Both the position numbers and the translations under genes were made by a program. The notes below the pieces were generated by a model, which saw only the letters and a program-made list of their open reading frames with translations, was not told the DNA's origin and searched no databases. A stretch of 64,000 bases of DNA. Source: Siphonodentalium dalli (taxonomy: Eukaryota > Mollusca > Scaphopoda > Gadilida > Siphonodentaliidae). The stretch spans positions 133,369,989-133,433,988 of the forward strand of contig CP136068.1 of NCBI GenBank assembly GCA_032622095.1. The letters run 5' to 3'. This document shows, piece after piece, positions 41,201 through 56,200 of this stretch; the first letter of the stretch is position 1, and every line of letters begins with the position of its first letter.

Positions 41201-44200
41201 CCGATTTCACTAGCTGCTTCATGTTGAAGGAAACTTGTTAACTTGGGACTATAGATTTTCTTGAATATTTAGTTACCTGCAGCATGGAGTTACAGTAAGC
41301 ATTGGGGATATGAGTCTCCAGACCAGCATAGTTTGTCTTGTTATAATGTCGGAAGTCAAAGTCCTCAAGTCCCAGTTTGGAGTATTTCACTTCAACTTTC
41401 CGATACCGTTTTGGTATGGCCATAGGATCATCACCTATAAACGAAACAGATGATTAGTGAATAGTCAAAGTTTCCTTCGACTTAACCCTTCCATGACTTC
41501 CTGAAATTTTGCGAAAATCCTGTGCCAATGCATTCTCTTTATATATATGCGAGGTCTCCCATAGTGAGTCTCTTCATATATAAGATAATGCATTGGCCTA
41601 TTACTATTAACCTTGATCTTGTAAGCCCGTGCATTCTCTTTTATATGTGAGGCATACAGGAGACTCGCATATATAAGAGAATGCACTGGCACATGATCTT
41701 TAATGCTGCACCAGCGCAGATCCCGTCATGAAAGGGTTAAGCCAGCTTGTGATATCAGTTGTTTGATGTTGGTTTAAGACAAAGATTCTTTTCATTGGGT
41801 CTAAACTTTATGGGAGACCTCGGATCAGATTGAAGTTGGCGATGTTTACCCATTAGTCACCTCGATCATGCAGTTTATCTTCTGCAAATTAGGGGATATA
41901 GAAGCTTCCCAGAAGCGAAAAAAGTTACCAAAAACAATGTTAATTTGAGAGTGCAGTAATTTAGTGGGAGATACACAGGTGACAAATTCAATTACCCTTG
42001 TTTATCATTCCCCGTTTATATATGAGAGGCTCCCTGAAATTTATTGAAAACCCTGTGCCAATACATCCTCTTACAGGGAAACTTGCATATATAAAAGAAT
42101 GCATTGGTTCAGGATCTTTAATGCTGCAACAGTGCAGCTCCAATCATGAAAGAGTTAATATTTGGATTGTGTTATCAGGTAGGTGTATATGTGACCCGCC
42201 ATATCAAATCCAGTCGTAAGTCGGGTTTTTTTTTACCCTGTGCCAATGCATTCTCTTATATATGCGAGTTGACCATAGGTCGCCTCGCATATATAAGAGA
42301 ATGCATTGGCCTAACAATTTTTTATCATTTAAAAAAAATAAATGTTTCTTACAATCTTTAGGACATAAAATAAAAAACATCCATTACCCTGCAGGGAGCC
42401 CCACACATATATAGAAGCATATAGAAGAGTGTCATCTGCTCATGTTTGTCTGGGGCTCTGTATGGGTGAAATTATAAAATTGTTAAAGAATACAAGAAAA
42501 AATTATTAAAATTGTAAAAAATTGTTAGGCCAATGCATTCTCTTATATATGCGAGGCGACCTATGGTCGACTCGCATATATAAGAGAATGCATTGGCACA
42601 GGGTAAAAAAATCCTGACTTACGACTGGATTTGATATGGCGGGTAACATATGTCAAAGGTGAATTTGGGCTTGGGGGGAAAAGGGCCCCAAAAGGGGCAC
42701 ACTAGCGGAACCTTAAGCACTTTTAAAGGAGTGGTTCAAAATATAAGCACTTTTCATTTGGCGTACAAATCCTGGATACTTACCTCTACCGAGTGGCGAT
42801 TCAGGAACATTTGGATTCCTCCCCCGTTTGTTCGGTTTCGAATCAGTATTTATTTTATATGGCACTTGGTTCCTCCTTTCTTTGCCAGGGTTAGGGGCAT
42901 ACCCTGTGTTCTGGTAAACCTTCATCGATCTCATTATCTCTGTATCTATATCCTTTGGTTTTCTGTGAAACATATGTAATACAATTTATATAATTTCCAG
43001 ACTCTAGAAATTCGGTTTCTATATCCCCTAATTTGCAGAAGATAATTTGCATAAAAGATGTGACAAATGGGTGAACAACACCAAATTTCAACTGGGGAAC
43101 TTCTGATCCAAGGTCTCCCAAAGCAGTTGAGGCCTCAGGAGCATCCATTCTGTTAATTAAAGGCACTATGACCTTTGTTATGTTATAATTTAGAAATAAC
43201 AGTTACCAAATTATGAAAATGTCCTGAAGAATATACTAATAGTATAGCATAAAGATAGTATGAATGCATTATTATTCACAAAACACAATGTGTGAGCCAG
43301 ATCTTTGTTTATACAGTAATGCCCTAAGTAATCGACCCCTTAACCACAGCAGAATTATGGGTAACTTTTCAGGATTTAATCGGAAATATGGCTTGTTGCC
43401 ATTCATAGGAAAGCTCTCCCAGAGAGCTTTCCGATGAATGGCAACAAGCCATATTTCCGACTAAATCCTGAAAAGTTACCCATAATTCTGCTGTGGTCAA
43501 GGGGTCGATTATTTAGAGCATTACTGTATACAGCAAGTATGGCTTGTTATCCCATCCTCATTTGAACTATTTGTTTTGTTCTATGTATAAATTGTCAATG
43601 TGATGTTCTGTTCTTTCGTTCAAATAAAAATATTGTTCACACTAAGAGTGAGCGATAAGCAAAACACTCAACAAGGTGGCAATTTTTTCAGTAGAGTGAT
43701 TCACAGTAACCCAATCGACAAACTCTTGAGTGGTGAATATTAGCAGGCACTATAGAGGTAATTGCAAACAACTGGGTGGTAGTTCTAACAAAAGTTCAAT
43801 TAGTGGTCTCTTCCTGGTTGATTGTTTTGTTTAGTGCAATCTGTTTGTTTACATAACGTGGCCTGTGTTTACATAACACTGAGTAGTAAATAACATGAAA
43901 TTTACACGATAGTTATGATTGGTATAAGAATGAAGTTTGTCTATAATATAATATTCTTTCTGTTTATGGTGGTTTTGATGGATGTGATTATTTTAACAGC
44001 AATGCCCACCACCAACGCTTACCGTATCTTTAACACTTTCTATGCTAAATACTCATTGACGAGTAGTTCCCTTAGGAATGTTCAGATAATAAGTTCATCA
44101 AATGACCGTAGGTAGTTTGTTGAACATATTATCTGAACATCTCCCACCAATGAATATGAATTCTTCAGCACTTGTATTATTTGTTCCCAGTCTGTCGTCT

Positions 44201-47200
44201 GCTGATTTTACCTAATCATCCCTCAAAATGAGTAATAGAGCATTCCAATGTACACATTTTGTAATTGGGTGGGAGAATCCATTTATTATAAAAAGGGTTA
44301 AGGGTTAACTCAACATACCTGTAAACATATTTACAGAAATATGGAGGCCATTCTGACAACATTTGGCCTTGTGCCGGGTACATGGTGGGAACCATGGAGT
44401 ATGGAGTCATCTCATCTGTAATGGGAATCGGCTGCAGCGGCTCCACCTGGAGGGAAAATAAGCAGGCACTCAAATATTAATTTAAAAATATCATAATTTT
44501 CAAATGGATTACTGGTATGTTTTATTAACTTTTCCATGACTGGAGCTTCCTGAAATTTCTCAAAAACTCTGGGCCAATGCATTATCTTATATATACGAGA
44601 AGGGAGCCTCGCATCTATAAGAGAATGCACTGGCCTAACAATATTAACCTGGCCTTTTAAGCCAGTTCTTTCTGTTATATATTCGAGGTTCTGATGGGCG
44701 ACTCGCATATATAATAGAATGCACTGCAACAGGATCTTTAATGCTGCACCAGTGCAGTGTCTGTCAAGGGTTAAATATCCTGTGCCAGTGCATTCTCTTA
44801 TATATGCGAGTCTTCCATAGGGAGAGTATCATATATAAGAATGCACTGACTTACAAGGTCAAGGTAAATATTGTTAGGCCAATGCATTATATTATATATG
44901 CGATGCTCCCTATGGGAGACTCGCATATATAAGAGAATGCATTGGCATAGGGTTTTTCGCAAAATTTCAGTCCAGTCATGGAAGGATTAATAAAAAAATA
45001 TCATGATTTTCAGATAGATTACTAGTATGTTTATTAATGGCCTGACAAGAAATAATCAACAGTGCAATGGCCTATTGTGTCTCAGGTCCATAATAGGCCC
45101 GAGAACTGTTAATAATTCTGAGAGGGCAGTTAGTATACCATAATGGCAGACATGTACCACTATTACTATTGACATCATTGAATAAAATGCAGGCATGATT
45201 TTCATGGGCACCACCATGCTTAATGCCATGAAATTATGTTGTTAGACTTCATAAAAATCAACAAAGGGCGATGTGCAGCCATTGTAGACTAATTACAGAA
45301 TTTCTTTTTTATGGAGAAGCAAACAAATTTGGTTTTGTCAGGTTAGGGAAAACAGATATATTTATAAGGCCTCTTGAAATGATAATAACAAGTGCAATGC
45401 CAAGTGTGTCATATGCTCCTGACACTCAGTTTTGAGAGGAGGCAATACTAAATATTTGTATGGATGGAAAATTTGTGTTATTTTCTAAATCTAATAAGTG
45501 GGCATCCTTTCCCACTAAACTGGGCTATCATCACACCAAAGCACAACCAAATCCGATGATCCATGCCAAAGTTACAAGCTGAAATTTTCATACGGTCACA
45601 AAATTCAGAAATTCCCAAGTCAAACAAGGGCTGTAACACTAGTAACAAGAGCATCGCTAGGGCGTTGTAAAATATGCATGTGGTAATTCCAACAAAGGGC
45701 CATAACTGTGGTGAAAATTGGCGGGCGGAACCCAAATTCGAACTTGACCTGTATTTTGTGCCAGTAAACACACATACCAGATTTCATTCCATTCAGTTGA
45801 AACTATCTAAAAGTTATCATCTGGAAACCAAAAGCGAACAGACGGACAGGCGAATGAACAGATGGACCAATAACATGATACATCTAATTTTGTTAAAAAG
45901 GGCATAAAAAATGAATGGATGAAACCTGTAGTATGTGGGTATCCTTTACCACATGCTGGGCTATCACCATACCAAATCACAACCATATCTGATGATCCAT
46001 GCCCAAATTATAAGCTGAAATGTTCGTACAGAGACAAAATTAACAAATTTGCAAGTCAAGCAGTAAGCGCATAACTGGACAAAACATGCACTACCAGTTA
46101 CAGATGGTTGGGGTAAGTTGGGGAACAGCTTGCTGTGTTGCTAACTCATGAACTATAGTGAGAATGTGAGATAATAGTCATATAGAACTATCAAGTTTAG
46201 GCACACACAAAATAGTTGTGTTTCTGGTTGCCCGAACCCTAAACCTTTTTCCGACTATACACAAATATTTTCCCCATACCAAAATAAAAAAATAAAAGCG
46301 AAACGCAATACAGCGACATTTTGTTCATACAAGATGAAGTCCAGTGCGACTGATAGTGATACCGATATCATTTACAATCAATACTGCATTATGACTTTTG
46401 AATAGTTTAAAGACAAGGCCGCTGTAATCAATCAGTTATGATGCAGCACGTGTCCAATTCCTGGACAATGCTGACGTAATTACGCGTTTGATGTTCCTGC
46501 TCAGTTTGTGGGTGAGAGATATGGATACGCGCAAAAATAACTGCCACGATCAACAATTAAGATGCAAAAAAAGTGCACGTCCATGTACACGGCAATTGGC
46601 CGAATCAAATTCGTAATATTTCGTTGAAAGTTATAGAAAAAAGTTCAATTTTATTGACCAATTAGTCGGGAGAATGAAGTTTCAGAAATTGCGGTTCAAA
46701 CTACCAACTTTATTTCTGCACAGAAAGAAATGTTTGTCATACACTTTTAACCCACATCAATTCAAATAAAATGCACACTTATTCTAAGACAGTTGACAAC
46801 TATAGAGGTGTGACTGTCCCAATGGGACTACGGATACCCCCCTGTTTTTAAAATACTAAGATGTTTCACATGTCAGTAAACATTTAGTTAAAATAATAAA
46901 ATAACAGTTCCCATTGCAGGTGTACAACCATAACCCTAATCTTAAACCTATTGACCAAAAAATGTAGGAATAAAAGCTTGGACAAAATTATGTATGTTGC
47001 GAAAAAAATTATAAGTCAAAAAAGGGGAATAACTCCACACAAAATATGTTGGACAGACGTCGTAATCGCAGGTGCACAGGTTCCCATGGTACTAAATATC
47101 TGTGCCACGTTTTTAAAAAATTGACCGAAAAATGTAGGAATAAAAGCTCGGACAAAAGTATACATGTTGCGAAAAATGGGGGATAACTCCACCAAAAAAA

Positions 47201-50200
47201 GTCCGACAGACTTCATAATCGCAGGTGCACAGGTTCCCATGGTGGTTGATGTCTGTGCCAAGTTTCACGGAAATTGATAAAAAAACGACTGAGAAAAACT
47301 CAGGACAAATTTGTGTCCACGGACGGACGACGGACGAGCTGACTCCAGTATACCCCCCCTAACTTCGTTGCGGGGGGTATAATAAAGGTGACAAAAGTCA
47401 ACGACCTACTGCATTTAGTTCGTGTTGACTGTGTAGCCACTCATCAATCCGTAGGTTCCAGAACAAAAAGCTTCCGGACCATTTCCCATTTCTTTTCGGT
47501 TCGCATTCCCATTTTTGTAATGACATGCTTCCTCATTTATGTTTCGTTTGGCAACGCAAACACATTCACTGAAAAATTCTAGACTAATTCACTCTTGTGT
47601 TTGGCCATCAGATGCAAAATACGGATCTTGGAACAGACTTTACCGAGAACGCTGTTTTTTTGTATTTTGCTCAGTGCGGTTTCTCGGTGTTGTCTCAACA
47701 CCGAAACCTCGGTGTTAAAACAGACACCATTACAACTCTAGACGTAAGAGCTTAGTGCATGCAATGATGTCAATGGAGGAACTTTATTATCATTTTGATT
47801 GGAATATAATTATGATATTCGATTTTAGTGGGGTTATTTAGTGTTGACTGTTAGATAAACATGGGTGATAAGGGTGGTTGAACAATTTTGCAAATATGAA
47901 AAGACATTTAAAATGGAACTATAATTTTTCTTGAAGTTGTCTTTATTTCCTCATTGGTATTGATAAGGAAATAAATATTAATCTGTATTTAACCCCAGTG
48001 GTTTCGAGATCGTTTTTTCTGCTAAAATGTGATAAAACGGTCACAAATTCATAATAATTCTATACAAAATTTATTCAACTCGTCCAATAAATTTGATTCG
48101 AGCCTCGCTAAATCTTGACTTTAGTGCTCTCTATTAATAATTTTCGTATAGAATTGCAACTCATTAGAGACCCTCTATATAAGCAGCACTATGTTCATAT
48201 ATCCGATGTACAGTAATGCTCTAAATAATCGACTCCTTAACCACAGCAGAATTATGGGTAACTTTTCAGGATTTAGTAGGAAATATGGCTTGTTGCCATT
48301 CATCGGAAAGCTCTCGGCGAGAGCTTTCCGATAAATGGCAACAAGCCATATTTCCGAATAAATCCTGAAAAGTTACCCATAATTCTGCTGAGGTTAAGGA
48401 GTCGATTATTTAGAGCATTACTGTACCATACGGTGTCATGAGAAGATAACGACTAACTTACAGCATCTGCGAACACTGGAGATTCATGAACCAGGTTGTA
48501 TTGCTGGTGTAGGTTGGAAGTAAACAGATGTAGATAACCTAAAAAGAAAAAGATAACAAGGGTTTCGCATCAAAGATGGCTCTGGTAGAGTTTTGTTGCC
48601 CATAAGAGTGAATCTGTTTGACCGAGAATCACTAAAAATGGACGAACAAAAGTCAGAACTAAGGGCCATAACTCATGTAAAAAAAAATTGGGTAAAACCT
48701 GGGCTTTGAACTCATGCAAGATATTGTTACCGAAGATATGTTGTGGCTATTGAATTACGTGGCTAAATCAATTATGTGTCTAAAATATTTATGCGGCTAT
48801 CAAGTAGTTGATAAAATTTTAAGTGGCTATCAAGTAGTTAGCCATGTAATGGAAATTATACACATAATTGTCCATTTCTATTATTAATAGCCACATAAGT
48901 ATCCAAATGTAAGCATGGACAGACCAACCCACGCAATAGATACCAACCCATGGTAATAGCTCAAACTTTACTTCGTCAAATTGAGCTAATACATGTGGGC
49001 TGCTGGGGGTGCCAATCGATTCAAATTTGAAATCCATGATGGCTGCGGGTGGCCATTTATTTTAACGAATTTCGGAACAAATTTATGGTTCCCATCTAGA
49101 GGTCACCCTGTTACCGGTCACCCTATGTTACCAGAAACATCACTATTTTCTTTTAGGCCTTGTATAAAAGATCATTCAATTGTCATGCTCTTGCACCAAT
49201 AGCTAAAGACTCACCATGTGAATCACCAAATGACAGTGCTTTACACGTCTCTGAGATATCAAAGCATGTGAGACTCCCGCCCTGGGTGTTAACCTGATGG
49301 ACCATCCCATTCTGTGCAATGGATGTAATATCAATCAGCTGGAAATTCCCGCTCTGAAAAAAATGTCAAAATTTAGTGCTGAGACAGGTAGAATTCACAG
49401 TCTGTGGCAAAATTGGATATTGGCCAAATTTAAACAAAAATTACAGTTGGCCAAAAAGTTATCAGATCTCACTAAAACCATTATACTCAGTTATGATTAA
49501 AGATGGTCTATCTCTTCCTAAACAAGTTTTATATAGTTTCCAGGGTATAAAATAATAGATATAAGTCGAAGAAACCTGTCCGGAAACACTTCTATCAATT
49601 AATATTGATTCTATATCAATATTTTCTTATATAATGTGAAAATCAAGAGGGACATTTTTTTTAGAAATTTTAGTTGAGTTATCCCGAATGGTGCGGTCCG
49701 AATGAATGCAAGCCATAAAATGTCCCAAATTGATTGTATGTATATTATACCAAAACATTCAAAATGAATCAATATTAATTGATAGAAGAGTTTCCAGACA
49801 GGAGTCTTCCATTCATATTTAATAATTTATACCCAGGAAACTATAAACACATCTGCTATGGCAACCATGGTTGGGGTAATCATAATCAGTAATCATAACC
49901 AAAGTAATCGATTTCAAAATTTGGAGTAATCATAATTGATTACTTTCAATGTACCTGTAATCATGATTACATTTTTATTACTTTTACTAAAATATCCATA
50001 ATAGCTATTGGATACTCGTAGTGTAGCACAGATACAAACATATCAGAAAGTTAGTACAATTTTTTCATGTGGTACACTGTGTACATTCTGGCAGTGGACA
50101 CAGATAACACACACTTGATGAATACAGCATGTATAGCAATAAACTTATGATGCAGACAATGAAATGTTCTAATATGAATAAAATAGGCTAGCCAACTTCA

Positions 50201-53200
50201 ATTAGGATTAAATATTATTGGGACTACTGGAGACAATGGCTGTAGAGTCACACTGGTACAATAGGGCTAATTAACTGAACAAAGCAGGTGTGATGTACAT
50301 CGGTATTCCAAGTCTTCTTGTACTAAAACCAGCTAAGATATTGGGATGGCGATTTGCTGTTTTTAGTCCAAGCCCGCTTGCATACCAATCCTATCACACG
50401 AGTTACGCCCACGATCTGTGGCGGGAATCTGTGGTGTATTTTACTCGATTTACCTAATGAATCAATACATGATGCTATATACATCGGAAAGAGAGACATC
50501 TTATGGTCATAACGGTGTATAATAATCTAACTTTCATGTTAAATTACGCATAGAATATTCCGGTTGATTGTCACCAACATCGCTGTTTTTTCTGTTTGTT
50601 TACTTAACTGAAAGCCGAACTCAGGTTCCGAAGAACTTCGGCATTGTCCGGTGTTTGTTCTGAGTATTCTAGTTTCCGTTTCTATATATAGCGCGGGGTT
50701 TTCCGAACAAAATAGCGAAACCCGATCGCCGCAAAGTCCAGTTTCCAATGTGCTTTGAGAACAATTCCCGCACTAAAAACTTAATGACATAATGGAGGAT
50801 CAGAAAGGTAGTTTTGTTGACAATTTTCGCAAGCAACTTGTCAAAATTGGAGCAAATTAGAACTCTTGTGTCTGACTTGCCATGCGTGTGATTTTCATCC
50901 ATGTGCATTTTGACTTTTGTGTTGATAAAATAATCGGAGAACCGAATCACACAGTTTCGAAATATAGTTCTTCCGTTTTAGTGGGACTTTTCAAACTTAA
51001 GGTTAAAAATTTATACAAATTTTGTTTGATTTTTTGTGTGCTTAACAAGAGCAGTATATTGCTCTGTTCGCTTAGTATATATCTTAATTTCGCTGAAGTC
51101 CACCAAATGTGGGAAATGTAGCACCATATTATTTATTCTAATGGTCGTTGTGTTTACACTGTTTTAAACTTTGAGAGGGTTGTAATTCCCCGTAATTTAT
51201 TTAATGTATTACATTTATATCTTCAATGTTTAATTAATCTATTTATTTTTTATTTATTGACACACATAATTACGATTACAATGGAGAATTCATCGTAATT
51301 TGCGTGGTCAGTCGAAAATCTACGGAATATTTTCAACGGAAAATGCCGAACACAGTTCGCGAGGTCAACTGAGTTCGCATAATTAAAAAAATTTGTAAAC
51401 ATTGCGGTAAATGTCTCTTTTCGCATTAAATTACCGCTTTCAATTCACAACTGATGTGGGTTTCAGATCAAATAGCATGTCTTCTGCGGAAAATATCCGT
51501 TTATTGTCGCAATTGTGATATTTTATTTCATATAATTGTGGTTTTATTTGAGCGGGTCACAAACGCTTAAGTCGTGTCATAAGAATGCATGGGCCTGGAA
51601 CTCGGACTAAAGACCGGCACCTCCATCCCAATATCTTAGCCGGTTTTAGTACGAGAAGACTTGGACTAGTACATCGGTAGACCTAATTAGCTGGTTTGTC
51701 ATTTAATGCACTCATGGAGTTAAGCCTAATTTAATCCTAATCAGGATATCAACGGATGATCATCAAATAAACTTCAGTGTTATTTTCATTGTGTTGGGTA
51801 TTGAATCTAACAGAACATGCAAATAATTTATAATTGTTTCTTATGATATTCACATCGATTATGCATTTTATCTTCTGCAAATTAGGGAAATAACAAACAG
51901 AACAGAAGGGGTAACTAAAACAATGTTAATTTGAGACTATAGATATACTTACTTCCCAGAAGATGTGGCCTAAGCAGAACGAGTCCCTCAGAGGGTGAAT
52001 TTAGTGATGTGAGCCACTGTGTGGGGTAGCATCACTAAATTCACCCTCTGAGGGCCTAATTCTGCAAATCACAGACACACTATTTCAAACATATATAGTA
52101 GTACTATCTTCAAACATATATAGTAGTGATACCAACCACGGGGATGGCAGGAGGACAGCCTGGCAGGGCTATGCTATCCGCCGATCAATATACATTATAT
52201 CCATTACTGTTGTTTACTAGGGGATTGCACGTAAAAAATGATGGGTCTATAGCATTTCGTCGGTTCACTGATGCAAGTGGCATAACTCAATCTTATATCT
52301 ATCATGCACTTGATACAGGACATCGATCGCTATAGAGTTATCTTAGTGCTCTCACAGGCGTCCATGCTTTTGTATGCTAAAAAAACACTGCGGAAATCTC
52401 GCCATCTCGACCCTTGGAAAATGTGCTATATCTCAGGCCATCTTTAACAGATTGGCCTGAAATTTTGTGACATATTTTGGGCCAGACCATGGCTCTCATA
52501 AATGCAATGATATGCTCTATGCTGATATGACACTTTCTGGGAGACTTATACACAAAAGAATATTGAAGTCCCCAGAGGCAGCCAGAGGGGAATTTAGTGA
52601 CGCTATCCCACACGGCAGTCTAGCATCACCAAATTCACCCTCTGGGAACCTCTGAGAAAATGTAACTAAAAACATTCTTAATTTGAGACTATAGGAACGA
52701 GGTCCCCAGAGGGAGAATTTGGAGATGCTAACCTGCTGTGCAAGGTAGCATCACTAACTTCACCCTCTGGGAAACTCATTCTGTAAAATGTCAGACACAT
52801 TTTATCGAGGCTTGGTGACACTTCCTGCTACACCTACCTGTGAGACCATAGCCAGTGTGTTGGAGAAAGCTGGTACGAAGCGCAGAAACATAGGATCGAA
52901 CAGGACCTGGATAGGTGTCGTAGCTCTCATCACTCGGAGATCAAATACCATGAGGAATCGGTCGACTGTCAGGTTATTCATCCTGAAATATGAACTGGGT
53001 GCTCAGTTGGAGTGATGGTAACGCAAATTTTTAACCATGGTATGCACTTATCAACGATTGAAAGTGTATAAAAAGTGTCAGACAACATGCCTATTTTCCA
53101 TCAACTCCATTTGGTATTTCATTCATTTTTAAAATGTTTAATATTCAATTCAATTTGCCAAAACTCTAACAGGAATTTTTTTTATCAGAAACCATAAAAC

Positions 53201-56200
53201 CACGTAAGCTAAATTAGCTGTTTAGTATCATGACGTAATTCAGAAATGAAAAGCATCCCCTTATAAATGAGATGAATATTTCTGAGTAGAGACTATCCAT
53301 CTGGATTTTCAGAAATTTTGTTGGGATTCCCGAACATTTAATCCTTTCAATACTAAATGTGACCCGCCATATCAAATCCAGTCGGATGTCGGGATTTTTT
53401 TACCCTGTGCAATGCATTCTCTTATATATGCGAGTCGACCATAGGTCGCCTCGCATATATAAGAGAATGCATTGGCCTAACAATTTTTTACAATTTTAAT
53501 AATTTGTTCTTGTATTCTTTAACAATTTTATAATTTCACCCATACAGAGCCCCAGACAAACATGAGCAGACGACACTCTTCTAGGTGCTTCTATATGTGT
53601 GGGGCTCCCTGCAGGGTAATGGATGTTTTTTATTTTATGTCCTAAAAATTGTAAGAAACATTTATTTAAAAAACATGATAAAAAATTGTTAGGCCAATGC
53701 ATTCTCTTATATATGCGAGGCGACCTATGGTCGACTCGCATATATAAGAGAATGCATTGGCACAGGGTAAAAAAATCCCGACTTCCGACTGGATTTGATA
53801 TGGCGGGTCACAAATACTCATTGATGATTAATTCCCTTAGGAAATGTTCAGATAGCAAGTTCAATAAACAACCATCTTATCTGACCATTTCCCTGTAGTA
53901 AATAGGAATCCTTCTGTACTTTTGTTATCTGCTTATTTTTTCCTGAAAACCCCTCAAAATGAATACGAATAGACCATTCCGATGTACATTGTATACTTTT
54001 ATAACTGAGTGGGAAAATCCATTTAGTATAGAAAGAGCTAACATGATCACTGCCAACGCCAATTCAATTAAATGCGAGATAACTCGTAGTCAGCAGTAAA
54101 TGTGTTAAGAAGTATCAAAACAGCCATTGAATCTTCCCGGCACTGAAGTCATACACCATTATGACATTATCACATTTAACCGTTTGAGTGCCACGGGCCG
54201 ATCTCATCGGCCCTAATTTACGGTGTGTAAAATTGGCCCTAAAAAAATAAATGTTTTTGTTTTTTTGGGTTGAATTTTTTTTGGGTATGCTTAAGCATGC
54301 TATAGCGAATTTAAAAACAAACTGGATAACACCTTAGGGGCATGTTATAACTCAAAACTATCACCAAGTATTCATAGTAATAATTTTGATGCCCATAAAA
54401 AACATAAGATTCCCTGGCACTAAACCTACTAAATAAGTCTGTTAAAGAATATAAGAAAAAATTATTAAAATTGTAAAAAATTGTAAAAAATAATAAAAGA
54501 TGAAAAATTGTTAGGCCAATGCATTCTCTTATGTATGCGAGGCGACCTATGGTCGACTCGCATATATAAGAGAATGCATTGGCACAGGGTATATGGGTTG
54601 ATACAAAAATCGGACCTGGCACTCAAAGGGTTAAAGATGGTGAATCTCTTCCTTGTACTTTTTATATATTTATATAGGGGGTCAAGTCAAGAGGCAAAAG
54701 AGACCAGAATACAAGAGCCTGTCACTTGGAAATAACTTTATCAGTATATGAATCATTCTGCTCTTGCATTATTTGTTTTTTCTTCTGTTGTCTGCTTTTA
54801 TTACCTGAACACCCCTCTAAGTGAATAGTAGACCGTTCCAATGTTTACTTTTATAACTAAATGGGTGAATCCTTTTAAGTATAGAAATGGTTAAAATCAA
54901 TTTCAGTTCTAACCTGTTAGAGAAGCCACATGTGACGAGTTGATGTCCCTGGATATCAAAGTCTGACAGCGATCCAGTGTGGGCATCCAACACATGCTCC
55001 GGCCGCATCGTATTAGGATCATAGACTGTAATCTGAATTAAATAAAGTGAAATAACATTAGGGAGTAGAAAAACATTTTGTATTTGCCTAGCAAATTGCT
55101 ATCAGGTCTGAAAATATGGTGCCGGACATTTGCAGAATGAGGTCCCCAGAGGGTGAATTTAGTGATACCACCCCCACACAGCTGGCTAGGATCACTAAAT
55201 TCACCTGGGGACCTCATTCTGCTTAGGCCTCATCTTCTCTGGAAAGTATCTTCATTATTAAATTAACAAGTTTTTTTAGCTTCTTTACAAACTGCTTTTT
55301 CTTTTTTAAAATTAGTTTCTCTATATCCCCAAATTGGCAGATGACATTGCATAATCGAGGTGCCCAACAGGTGCACATCACAATATTCACCATTTTGGGA
55401 ACTTAAATCTGAGTCTAGGTCTCCCATAACAGATGTGGCCATGCAGAATGAAGTCCCCAGAGGATGCATTTGGTGATGCTAACACAACTGTGCGGGGTAG
55501 CGTCACTAAATTAACCCTATGGGGTCCTCATTCTGCAAATTTCAGGCACCATATTCCTCCTATATTGTGTTGGGAGCCCGGGGGCAGAGCTATAATTAGG
55601 GTATAATTGATTAATAATTCTCACATAATGCTAAATGAACATAAGGCCAAAGTGAAAAATAGGTGTGTTTCCACTCCCATCCATAAAAAAAACAGGGGCG
55701 GGGGGGGGGGGGGGGGGGGTGGCTTTTCACTTTATTTTTTTTTTTCACTTAATTTTTTCGCGGGGAAATTCAAATATCATATTTGTGCTATCTTTCTAAT
55801 AATTATGTCATTTATGAACTTATTGTGAAGGCTAACAATGTATGTACTGAATTTCAGTGCCTTGTATTTAATCTACATGTGCAAATTGTACATATGTTCA
55901 TTAATATTCAATAAAACAACTAGTTTCAATATTTACAACAGTGTAGAATAACTTTCCACATAATTGGGCGTCAAGGCCTTTGGGGTGATTCTTTTCATAG
56001 ACTTGAAAAAAGGTGTTGCAGTGGGGAACCTTTGTCATTTTGTTTCTGCCTTGCGCCATGTGTATGCATTTAAAAACTTAAGTGCCAACACGCTGCTGGC
56101 ACTTGTTTGGGACGACATGTTGACACTATTTCCCGGATGTTGGCAAAATTGTTTTAGATCTTCCGGTAAATATACACTCCGGCTTCCGTTCGGTAAATTA

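Noticed and set aside
43915-44115. 66-residue frame with a hydrophobic stretch ([16 protein letters not shown])
   Set aside because: No conserved motif or splice context. It overlaps a MITE and is AT-driven by chance.
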